Positions 6,676 through 12,535 of a stretch of DNA of 12,535 nt are shown one piece after another. The stretch is from Anaerolineae bacterium (lineage in GTDB: Bacteria; Chloroflexota; Anaerolineae; SpSt-313): NCBI GenBank assembly GCA_023511475.1, contig JAIMBM010000037.1, positions 1-12,535 on the forward strand, in the 5' to 3' direction. The notes under the pieces were generated by a model that worked only from the letters and a program-made list of their open reading frames with translations, searched no databases and had not been told where the DNA came from. The translations under genes and the position numbers were made by a program. Position 1 is the stretch's first letter. Every line of letters starts with the position of its first letter.

Positions 6676-8535
6676 TCACGCCATCACCCGCACCCGGTGC
6701 ACCTCCCGCTCGCCGCTGTGCCTGTAGATCAGCAACTGGCTCTCCGGCTTTATCTCATAGCTGCCGTCCGAGACCTCAACCCTGTAGCCCCGCGGATACT
6801 GGTACGCAGGTACAAAGATCTCTGTCGGCGCCGTTACCGTCGGGTCATGCCGGAACTCGAGCTCGAACACCCGCCGGCGGAGGTCAAACTCCATTCGCAG
6901 CGGCTCGCCGGCCACGCGCTGCGCATAGGGCCGCACCACGGCCTCGAGAGCCCGCCCGCCCGAGTTGATGTCGGCGGGATTGGTCTGCTGGTCGCGGCTA
7001 AAGATGGAGAGGTCCTCCCCATTCCACTGATCCCCACGCGCGTTGGTGTTGTCGGCGGTATAGTTCCACAGGGTGAAGCTGAGGAGGTTATCCTCAAGGG
7101 CACGCATGCTGCGGTCCATGGCCCCGACCTGCGGGCGGAAATCGCCGGTGCGATAGGCGCGGCTCCCGGCGAGGTTGTACGAGATGCCGATCTCGCCGAT
7201 CAACACCGGCACGCCCCCCATGCGCGAGGCCGCTTCGGCCTTGAAATGCGCGAGCTGCGCGGCAAAGGACCTCCGGATGTTCCGCCGCCCAAAGACGAGC
7301 CCGCGCGGCCCTATGGCCCAGTACGGGGAGTAGCGCCTGAGGAACAGCACCGACAGGTCGTACCAGTGCGGGGCGTATACGACTCCCGGCGCATCCTCGG
7401 GTCCCCACGACGGCGCCTCCCCGCCGGGCACCCCCTCCACAAAGATCAGCGCCTCCGGGTGCACCGAGCGGATCTCCCGCGCATAGCGGTTGGCGAAGGG
7501 GCGAAGGTAGCTATCGGCAAAGGCCCGCGCCGCGTCGGTCGCAAAGTGGTCGGGGCGCAGCAGATGCGGCTGACCGTGGCTGTCCACATCCCAGACGCCG
7601 TTCTGCCGCCACACGCAGTCATAGCCCTCGCGCCATACCCGAACGCCCTTTGGGTTTAGCCGCACGGTGTCGGTTCGCCTCGGACCGGTCAGTCGCATCT
7701 CCCATACATCGACATCCTGCGGAAAGCCAGCGCCGAGAAGCATGGCCTGATAGGGAGTCGGCGTTGGTCCGAGCCGCAGAATCCCCCGAGAGGCCGTGAG
7801 ATCCTCCCAGCCGATATACCCCGAGAGCGGCTCGTTCATCACGTCGTAGCCCACGACGTTCGGCAGCTCCCGCAGGCGCAGCGCGACCTGCTTGACGGCC
7901 GCGATATAGTGCCGCTGCAGGTACTCCTGTACCGGCACGCCGTCGACGAGCGTCCGCGGCGCGAGGTCATTCCCGGCGAAGAACAGGGTGAACATCGTCG
8001 CGGCCGCCAGCTTGTCGCCGTTGGTCGGCCAGATCATGTGGGGGAAGGGATCGCCATGGGTGGCATGGACGATGGCCGCGCCGGTCTCGGCAAAGCGGGT
8101 GATGTCCATGCCGATCGCCTCGAACGTCCACCCCGGTGCCCCATCCCCGCCAGAGAAGCGGCTCCACACGTCCTGGTGCGGATCGACGAAGAGGGTGATC
8201 CCGTGCTCCCCTGCTCGCCTGGCCACCTGGTAGATGTAGTCCAGGTACTCCTCGTCATAGATGCCGGGGCCGGCATGCTCGATCGCCTCCCAGGTGACGA
8301 GGAGCCGGACGAAGGTCAGCCCCCAGGCGCGAAGCCGGGCCAGGTGCTCGTCGGCCTCGGCCAGGGGAAAGGGTCGCCCCACGAACGAGACGTTGCGATG
8401 GTCAAAGAACCCCTCGCGGAGATGGGTCGCGCCGTTGGGGCGAAACGGCACCTTGCTGCTGCCCCCGAGGTTCACGCCACGCAGGAGGAGCGTCCTCCCC
8501 TGCTCGTCCTTGAGCCATTCACCCTCGATGTGCAT
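6676..8535 (-). CDS. GH5 glycosidase, endoglycoceramidase-related/steryl-glucosidase type, cytosolic
   Basis: Retaining glycoside hydrolase family 5 enzyme of 619 residues. The start LLLRGVNLGGSSKVP (16-30) closely recalls the intracellular endoglycoceramidase-related proteins and steryl-beta-glucosidases (subfamily GH5_12). The barrel shows FVDPHQDVWSR (116-126), the acid/base glutamate in DVMNEP (E235), YAPHWYD (387-393) and the nucleophile in LIGEIG (E448), followed by FTLWNYTADN (487-496). The last roughly 75 residues (VFELEFRHDPT through IYRHSG) look like the GH5 C-terminal beta-sandwich of endoglycoceramidases. There is no signal peptide, so the substrate must enter the cell or be made inside it. 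Beta-glucosides such as glucosylceramide, steryl or flavonoid glucosides are family possibilities; the actual one is unknown. The ATG at 8535 has GGGAGGGAG just upstream. It starts 14 bases after the dehydrogenase stop (same operon) and ends at a hairpin terminator. Confidence 0.88.
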   Translation of the reverse strand: MHIEGEWLKDEQGRTLLLRGVNLGGSSKVPFRPNGATHLREGFFDHRNVSFVGRPFPLAEADEHLARLRAWGLTFVRLLVTWEAIEHAGPGIYDEEYLDYIYQVARRAGEHGITLFVDPHQDVWSRFSGGDGAPGWTFEAIGMDITRFAETGAAIVHATHGDPFPHMIWPTNGDKLAAATMFTLFFAGNDLAPRTLVDGVPVQEYLQRHYIAAVKQVALRLRELPNVVGYDVMNEPLSGYIGWEDLTASRGILRLGPTPTPYQAMLLGAGFPQDVDVWEMRLTGPRRTDTVRLNPKGVRVWREGYDCVWRQNGVWDVDSHGQPHLLRPDHFATDAARAFADSYLRPFANRYAREIRSVHPEALIFVEGVPGGEAPSWGPEDAPGVVYAPHWYDLSVLFLRRYSPYWAIGPRGLVFGRRNIRRSFAAQLAHFKAEAASRMGGVPVLIGEIGISYNLAGSRAYRTGDFRPQVGAMDRSMRALEDNLLSFTLWNYTADNTNARGDQWNGEDLSIFSRDQQTNPADINSGGRALEAVVRPYAQRVAGEPLRMEFDLRRRVFELEFRHDPTVTAPTEIFVPAYQYPRGYRVEVSDGSYEIKPESQLLIYRHSGEREVHRVRVMA

Positions 8536-8549
8536 TGTAGCTCCCTCCC

Positions 8550-9554
8550 TTAGGGTATGGCCACCACCTTGAGGTCATCCCTCGCCGGCGCTGCCAGCAC
8601 CGCCGGCACCTCATCCAGCCCGATGCGTCGCGTGATCAATGGACCGACCCGCAGGCGGCCGCTGGTCAGCAGCGCCAGTGCCCGCTCGTGGGTGAAGGGA
8701 TTGACAAACGAGCCGCGCACCGTGATCTCGCGGCGGTAGATGTCGTAGGGCGAGACGGTGCTGCGCGCCTCCGGAGCAGCCACGCCGAACCAGATGACCG
8801 TCCCCCCTCGCGCGGCCAGGGCGATCGACTGCTCGGCGGTTGCCGCCGAGCCAACCGCCTCGATGACCACGTCTGCACCGCCGCCAAGGGCTGCGCGCAT
8901 CTCATCGAGGCTTTGTGCCGAGGGGTCCAGCAGGATATCGACTCCCATCTCGCGTGCCAGCTCCCGTCGCCTGAGGACGGGGTCGCTCAGCGCCACACAC
9001 CCTGCTCCGCTGAGCCCTGCCAGTTGCGCATGGATCTGCCCGATGGCCCCGCCACCGATGACCAGCACCCTCTCGCCGCCGCGAATGCCCGCGAGATCGA
9101 TGCCATGCAGGCAGCAGGCGACCGGCTCGGCCATGGCCGCCTCGGCCCAGTCCAGGTCTCCCGAGAAGGGGTAGACCTGCGCGCGCGGGACGAGGCTGTA
9201 CTCGGCAAAGCCCCCGTGATAGTTGACGCCCAACGCGGTCAGGTTCTCGCAGAGGTGTACCTTGCCCATGCGGCAGGGCCGGCAGATGCCGCAGGCGACG
9301 TTCGGATCCACCGCCACTTTCTGGCCGGGTACAAGGTCGCCGACGCCGGGACCGACCTCTACAACCTCGCCCGCGTACTCGTGCCCGAGGACGACGCCCG
9401 GCACTGCCGGGAACTCACCCTCGTAGATATGCCGGTCGGTGCCGCACACGCCGCAGGCGCGGACCCTCACCAGCACCTGCCCCGGCCCGACCTCCGGCCT
9501 CGCACGCTCCTCTGCGCGCACCAAATGCACACCTCTGAAGACCACTGCCTGCAT
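8550..9554 (-). CDS. Zinc-dependent medium-chain dehydrogenase, polyol/threonine dehydrogenase-like
   Basis: NAD(P)-dependent alcohol/polyol dehydrogenase of the zinc MDR family, 334 residues. The ATG at 9554 (MQAVVFRG) has GGGAGG at 9565-9570 as ribosome binding site; the longer upstream frame is non-coding. Catalytic zinc ligands are C37, H58 and E59 (CGVCGTD, LGHEYAG). The structural zinc loop has C88, C91, C94 and C102 (CGICRPCRMGKVHLC). The Rossmann glycine motif is GGGAIG at 167-172, with an aspartate after the second strand (ALSDP) that suggests NAD rather than NADP. EPVACCLHGID (143-153) is typical of sorbitol/threonine dehydrogenases. It is the first gene of a two-gene operon with the GH5 glycosidase, 14 bases apart, transcribed from a strong divergent promoter. 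Oxidation of a sugar or sugar alcohol freed from the GH5 substrate is a reasonable inference, not proof. Confidence 0.93.
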   Translation of the reverse strand: MQAVVFRGVHLVRAEERARPEVGPGQVLVRVRACGVCGTDRHIYEGEFPAVPGVVLGHEYAGEVVEVGPGVGDLVPGQKVAVDPNVACGICRPCRMGKVHLCENLTALGVNYHGGFAEYSLVPRAQVYPFSGDLDWAEAAMAEPVACCLHGIDLAGIRGGERVLVIGGGAIGQIHAQLAGLSGAGCVALSDPVLRRRELAREMGVDILLDPSAQSLDEMRAALGGGADVVIEAVGSAATAEQSIALAARGGTVIWFGVAAPEARSTVSPYDIYRREITVRGSFVNPFTHERALALLTSGRLRVGPLITRRIGLDEVPAVLAAPARDDLKVVAIP

Positions 9555-9642
9555 GTCCTGTACACCTCCCGTGGCCGATTCCCTCGCAGGATCGCACTCC
9601 GCAGGCCAACGCCATTGCCGGCGGGTCGCCCCTTTGTTCGTG

Positions 9643-9671
9643 ATGATAGTATGATGCAGCCAGCCTGTCCA
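9643..9671 (-). promoter_or_regulatory. Sigma-70-type promoter of the dehydrogenase-GH5 operon
   Basis: On the minus strand TGGACA (9666-9671) and TATCAT (9643-9648) are separated by exactly 17 bases. Each matches the sigma-70 consensus at five of six positions. Transcription would start near 9636, leaving a leader of about 80 bases before the dehydrogenase ATG. Confidence 0.62.
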
Positions 9672-9674
9672 CTT

Positions 9675-9703
9675 TTGACAATCCCCGCACTGCGTCCTAT
9701 GCT
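9675..9703 (+). promoter_or_regulatory. Sigma-70-type promoter of the ThuA-like gene
   Basis: A perfect TTGACA (9675-9680) and TATGCT (9698-9703, four of six) are separated by exactly 17 bases. The start would fall near 9710, giving a leader of about 70 bases. Its -35 lies three bases from the -35 of the divergent promoter, so the two polymerases compete for the same stretch. Confidence 0.62.
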
Positions 9704-9780
9704 CTTCGCAGGCAAGGCCACCCGCCACGGTCCGGGCCGGCCGGCGCAACGCAGCGACCTGCTTAGAGGAGGAGAAGACC

Positions 9781-10512
9781 ATGCAGCGACCTATCCGGGT
9801 CACCGTCTGGAACGAAGGGCGCCACGAGCAGAGGAGCCCCGAGATCGCCAAGATCTACCCCAAGGGCATCCACGGCGCCATCGCCGACTATCTGGCGACG
9901 CTGCCCGACATGACCGTGCGCACCGCCACCCTCGACGAGCCGGAGCACGGCCTGACCGAGCAGGTGCTCGCCGAGACCGACGTCCTCACCTGGTGGGGAC
10001 ACATGGCCCACGGCGAGGTGCGCGACGACGTCGTGGACCGCGTGCACCGGCGCGTCCTGGAGGGCATGGGGCTGATCGTCCTGCACTCCGGCCACTACTC
10101 CAAGATCTTTCGCCGCCTGATGGGCACGACCTGCAGCCTGCGCTGGCGCGAGATCGGCGAGAAGGAGCGCGTCTGGGTCGTCGAGACCGGGCACCCCATC
10201 GCCGCCGGGCTGCCCCCCTACTTTGAGATCCCCCATGCCGAGATGTATGGGGAGCGGTTCGACATCCCGCAGCCGGATAGCGTGGTCTTTATCAGCTGGT
10301 TTGCGGGAGGCGAGGTCTTTCGCAGTGGCTGCTGCTTCACGCGCGGCAATGGCAAGATCTTCTACTTCCGCCCGGGGCACGAGACCTATCCCATCTTCCA
10401 TCAGGCAGAGGTGCTCAAGGTCATCGGCAACGCGGTACGCTGGGCGGCGCCGGCGGATGGCCCGACGCCCTACTACGGGCACGTCCCCAAGCCCCTCGAG
10501 CCGATCGCCTGA
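9781..10512 (+). CDS. ThuA-like (trehalose utilization family) protein
   Basis: ThuA-like protein of 243 residues with a class I glutamine-amidotransferase-type fold but no visible Cys-His-Glu amidotransferase triad. The ATG at 9781 follows AGGAGG at 9767-9772. Family marks are RVTVWNEGRHE near 6-16, the block KGIHGAI (28-34), LTWWGHMAHGEV (69-80), LIVLHSGHYSKIF (98-110), HAEMYGERF (152-160) and GKIFYFRPGHETYP (191-204). The conserved His and Glu residues H74, H105, H200 and E201 could form a metal or substrate site. In Sinorhizobium, ThuA with the oxidoreductase ThuB acts in trehalose catabolism through a 3-keto sugar. No ThuB-like GFO/IDH/MocA partner is visible here; the nearest oxidoreductase is the divergently transcribed zinc dehydrogenase. 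It is a single-gene transcript with a clear promoter and terminator. The biochemical role is uncertain. Confidence 0.9.
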   Translation: MQRPIRVTVWNEGRHEQRSPEIAKIYPKGIHGAIADYLATLPDMTVRTATLDEPEHGLTEQVLAETDVLTWWGHMAHGEVRDDVVDRVHRRVLEGMGLIVLHSGHYSKIFRRLMGTTCSLRWREIGEKERVWVVETGHPIAAGLPPYFEIPHAEMYGERFDIPQPDSVVFISWFAGGEVFRSGCCFTRGNGKIFYFRPGHETYPIFHQAEVLKVIGNAVRWAAPADGPTPYYGHVPKPLEPIA

Positions 10513-10527
10513 TCGGAGAGCTCCTCA

Positions 10528-10559
10528 GGGCGCGGCCCTCACGCAGGCCGCGCCCTTTT
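10528..10559 (+). terminator. Intrinsic terminator of the ThuA-like gene
   Basis: A perfect 10-base stem (GGGCGCGGCC at 10528-10537 with GGCCGCGCCC at 10546-10555) has an 8-base loop and is followed directly by TTTT. It begins 15 bases after the stop codon. The convergent transporter gene ends just beyond it at 10567; on that strand no T-tract follows, so the terminator is mainly one-directional. Confidence 0.9.
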
Positions 10560-10566
10560 CGTAGTC

Positions 10567-11823
10567 TCAGGCCGGCTCGATGCTCCGGGCGGCGCGCCGC
10601 TCGGCCCTCACGCGTGCCAGGATCGCCGTCCCGACCAGGTAGCAAAGCGCCGCCAGGATGTAGAGGACGACAAAGCCCCGCCCCGCAACCTGAGCGTTAA
10701 AGATGTCGATGATCGGCCCGCCGATGCCGGCGACCGCACCCGCCCCGGCCGTCGCCAGGTTCGAGAGCCCGAGGTAGCGCCCGGCTTCTTCGTCCGGAAT
10801 CACGTCCATCAGCAACGCCCAGTTGACGCTCAGGAACACCCCCATGGAGAGGCCGAGGATACCCCCAAAGACGAGCAGATGGACATAGCTGCGGACCCAG
10901 AGGAGGAGCAGCGAGCCGAGGGCACCCAGCAGCCCGGAGGCGACGAGGAGCGACCTGCGCCCGACGCGGTCAGAGAGCATCCCCGCCGGGTAGACGATGA
11001 CGGCGATGCTTACCGCGACGATTGCCAGCAGGTTTCCCGCCAGCCCTGCCGCCTCCTGCAGCGAGAGACGGAGGACGTGCTGCATGTAGTAGACAACATA
11101 GTTCCGCACCAGGTTCATGGCCACGATGATCAGCAGGCGCGAGACGATCAGCCACACAAAATCCATGTGCCGGCGCAGGTCGACCCGAAAAGTGTCGAGC
11201 ACCGTGCTCCACAGCGGCTTGGACGGGGTCCAGGCCAGCGGCTCCTCGCGGACTCCCCAGACGGTGATGGCGGCCGTCACCAGCAGCACCGCCATGATGG
11301 ACAGGATCGTGACCAGCGTCTGCCCCCGCGACATGAGCAGCCCCGCCGCCAGCGAGGTGACGATGATGCCCAGGATCTCGGCGAGCTGCTTCACCCCCGA
11401 GGCACTGCCCCGACACTCCGCAGGCACGAGGTCCGGGATCAAGCCCTGATACGGCCCGTGCGCGATGTTGGACGATACCTGCAGCCCAAAGTAGGCCAGC
11501 ACCAGGAACCAGTACCGCGGCGCCAGCGCGATGGCCAGGAGGAAGACCATGTCGGCCAGCGTTCCGCCGAGGATGTACGGCCGCCGCCGACCCCAGCGGC
11601 TCGTCGAGCGGTCGCTGATCGCCCCGGCGACCGGCTGCACGATGATGGCCGTGACCATGCCGATCGCGGTCAGCAGGCCAAGGGCCGAGCCCTTGATCGC
11701 CTCCGGCACGAGCAGCCCGACGAGCACGGGCAGGACGATCGGCCCGAGGCTGTTCCAGAGGTAGGAGATGGCGAACCAGTAGGCATTGAGGGCGAACATG
11801 GATGGGGATCGTCTGTCACTCAT
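10567..11823 (-). CDS. MFS transporter, GPH/SLC45 sugar-transporter type
   Basis: Polytopic inner-membrane transporter of 418 residues, a normal length for 12 membrane spans. The motif AISDRSTSRWGRRRPYILGG (68-87) after the second span combines the MFS loop motif with the GRRRP signature shared by sucrose/SLC45-type and GPH carriers. PYQGLIPDLVP (124-134) is also typical of glycoside-cation symporters. The second half repeats the loop motif as GMLSDRVGRR (281-290). A hydrophilic central loop of roughly 30 residues (190-220) separates the halves. The ATG at 11823 overlaps the stop of the upstream SDR frame in TGATG, so translation is probably coupled. A second in-frame ATG at 11799 has no ribosome binding site. 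With the nearby GH5 glycosidase it is a plausible glycoside importer. Substrate and direction are inferred. Confidence 0.9.
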   Translation of the reverse strand: MSDRRSPSMFALNAYWFAISYLWNSLGPIVLPVLVGLLVPEAIKGSALGLLTAIGMVTAIIVQPVAGAISDRSTSRWGRRRPYILGGTLADMVFLLAIALAPRYWFLVLAYFGLQVSSNIAHGPYQGLIPDLVPAECRGSASGVKQLAEILGIIVTSLAAGLLMSRGQTLVTILSIMAVLLVTAAITVWGVREEPLAWTPSKPLWSTVLDTFRVDLRRHMDFVWLIVSRLLIIVAMNLVRNYVVYYMQHVLRLSLQEAAGLAGNLLAIVAVSIAVIVYPAGMLSDRVGRRSLLVASGLLGALGSLLLLWVRSYVHLLVFGGILGLSMGVFLSVNWALLMDVIPDEEAGRYLGLSNLATAGAGAVAGIGGPIIDIFNAQVAGRGFVVLYILAALCYLVGTAILARVRAERRAARSIEPA

Positions 11824-12401
11824 CAGGGCTCGCTCCCTCCCTTGCCCGTGAGCCAGGCATAGGTTTCGATCATGGCCTCAACCTGCGGCCAGCGCGGACG
11901 CCAGCCCAGCATCCACTCCGCCTTGGCAACCGAAAAGACATACTCCGACAGGGCGATCCGCATATGCTCCGGCTCCAGCGGCGCCCGGCCCACCAGCCGC
12001 AGCGCCCCTACCGCCACCCTCGCCAGCCCTGCCGGCACCCTCACTATCCGCGACCGAGACCCTACCCGGGCCAGCACCTCTTCGACCGCCGAATTCAGAC
12101 GTATTTCCACGTTGTTTGCCTGCAGGTTTTTTTGCAGGGCCCGGATGACGTCGCCGGATTTGTCCGAGACCGGGAAAACCCGGTTGTCCTGCTCAACCCT
12201 GGTTTTTACCCCCAGGGAATGCAAAAGCGCAATCAGCCCGTGGTTGTCAAAGGCCTTTAAAGAGCTGTATAAGAACTTTCCGTTGCTGACAATATTGTTT
12301 TGGAAGTCGTCGAGGTCGCCGTAATTGGTGACATTGCACCTGCCGCTGCCGGTAATGGCGAGCTTTTTACCCAACCGGCCGTTCTTTTCCAGCAATATCA
12401 C
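11823..12401 (-). CDS. Chimeric frame: BaiN/HI0933-like flavoprotein piece fused to SDR epimerase C-terminus
   Basis: One open frame with two unrelated halves. The downstream part (about 11826-12080, some 85 residues, RIVRVPAGLARV through SVAKAEWMLGWRPRWP) is the C-terminal end of an extended SDR NAD-dependent epimerase/dehydratase and overlaps the transporter start as TGATG. The upstream part (about 12084-12401) is the N-terminal region of a BaiN/HI0933-type FAD protein: ILLEKNGRLGKKLAITGSGRCNVTN, then FPVSDKSGDVIRAL and NVEIRLNSAVEEVL. The join at about 12070-12085 is in frame and cuts both families mid-domain, so the product is unlikely to fold as either. The frame stays open to the right edge; GTG at 12401 is only the first internal start and would cut the FAD motif. 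Base composition and codons (TTA, AAA, ATT, TTT) of the flavoprotein part differ from the rest of the window. Probably an assembly or recombination chimera. Confidence 0.6.
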   Translation of the reverse strand: MILLEKNGRLGKKLAITGSGRCNVTNYGDLDDFQNNIVSNGKFLYSSLKAFDNHGLIALLHSLGVKTRVEQDNRVFPVSDKSGDVIRALQKNLQANNVEIRLNSAVEEVLARVGSRSRIVRVPAGLARVAVGALRLVGRAPLEPEHMRIALSEYVFSVAKAEWMLGWRPRWPQVEAMIETYAWLTGKGGSEP

Positions 12402-12425
12402 CTTCAGGCCCCTTGCTCCCGCCGC
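12084..12425. other. Low-GC foreign segment (BaiN/HI0933-like flavoprotein fragment)
   Basis: About 340 bases with roughly half G+C by eye, including TTTTTTT near 12127 and AT-rich stretches near 12250-12300. Everything to its left is markedly more GC-rich, and the final 110 bases are extremely so. The segment codes (minus strand) for part of a two-dinucleotide-binding flavoprotein unrelated to its neighbours. No transposase, integrase, tRNA or terminal repeat flanks it. Borders are approximate because both joins fall in GC-rich, low-information sequence. Confidence 0.65.
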
Positions 12426-12535
12426 AGCCGCGCCCAGCGCGCCCCCGGCATCGGTCGGCCCCCCGCCGAGACGCCGCTCCGCATCGCCCGGCGCCCGCTG
12501 CCGCTGCCCGCCTCCGAGCGGCGGGAGCTGGCCGA

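Noticed and set aside
6520..7659. Plus-strand open frame opposite the GH5 C-terminal part and the ene-reductase start
   Set aside because: No recognisable domain, passes through the terminator and promoter region, and is antisense to well-supported genes.
9666..9680. TGTC-N7-GACA dyad in the divergent promoter region as an operator
   Set aside because: The half-sites are simply the two opposed -35 hexamers, so the symmetry needs no regulator to explain it.
8688..10226. Long plus-strand open frame across the dehydrogenase, the promoter region and the ThuA-like gene
   Set aside because: It is antisense to a dehydrogenase with full zinc motifs, crosses two promoters and continues out of frame through the ThuA-like gene. 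A GC-rich shadow.
10879..11862. Plus-strand open frame opposite the MFS transporter
   Set aside because: Extremely polar Arg/Gln/Asp-rich product, as expected from the reverse of hydrophobic transporter codons.
12084..12425. Mobile element insertion to explain the low-GC segment
   Set aside because: No transposase, integrase, inverted terminal repeats, target-site duplication or tRNA site is visible, and both gene fragments are simply cut mid-domain.
1..12535. CRISPR array, tRNA or rRNA genes
   Set aside because: No regularly spaced direct repeats and no tRNA- or rRNA-like sequence were noticed; nearly all of the window is protein-coding.

Overview
The window is a GC-rich bacterial segment (roughly two thirds G+C by eye, strongly GC3-biased codons, strong GGAGG-type ribosome binding sites, several GTG/TTG starts). 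Nothing in it is diagnostic of a phylum. A bacterial HerA-NurA locus, a DegV protein and a NamA/YqjM-type Old Yellow Enzyme together would suit a high-GC Bacillota or Chloroflexota lineage, but that is a guess.

Region 1 (1-4473, plus strand) is a DNA-end-processing operon. It holds the 3' part of nurA (5' end outside the window), a small HAS-barrel-like protein apparently starting at a non-canonical ATT, herA, and, 20 bases behind herA, a two-part GNAT-like acetyltransferase. NurA is a nuclease and HerA a hexameric DNA translocase of the same resection machine; the barrel protein between them is the least described member.

Region 2 (4488-9554, minus strand) is read right to left. A zinc-dependent medium-chain dehydrogenase and a cytosolic GH5 glycosidase resembling endoglycoceramidase-related/steryl-glucosidase enzymes form a two-gene operon ending at a hairpin terminator near 6611-6647. 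Behind it lie a NamA-type ene-reductase with its own candidate promoter and a DegV family protein that ends convergently against the acetyltransferase.

Region 3 (9555-10566) is a 226-base divergent regulatory region with two good sigma-70-type promoters placed back to back, then a ThuA-like protein on the plus strand that ends at a textbook intrinsic terminator. Region 4 (10567 to the right edge, minus strand) holds an MFS transporter of the GPH/SLC45 sugar-transporter type, coupled by a one-base TGATG overlap to the C-terminal end of an SDR epimerase.

The genes from 6676 to 11823 suggest a glycoside-use module: sugar/glycoside uptake (MFS), hydrolysis (GH5), sugar or polyol oxidation (dehydrogenase) and a ThuA-like step known from ketosugar/trehalose catabolism. 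That link is inference.

The right end is anomalous. From about 12084 to 12425 the base composition drops to about half G+C, and the reading frame changes without a frameshift from the SDR C-terminus to the N-terminal part of a BaiN/HI0933-type flavoprotein. After that the sequence is very GC-rich and matches neither family. This looks like a chimeric assembly end or an illegitimate recombination, and gene calls there should be treated with caution.
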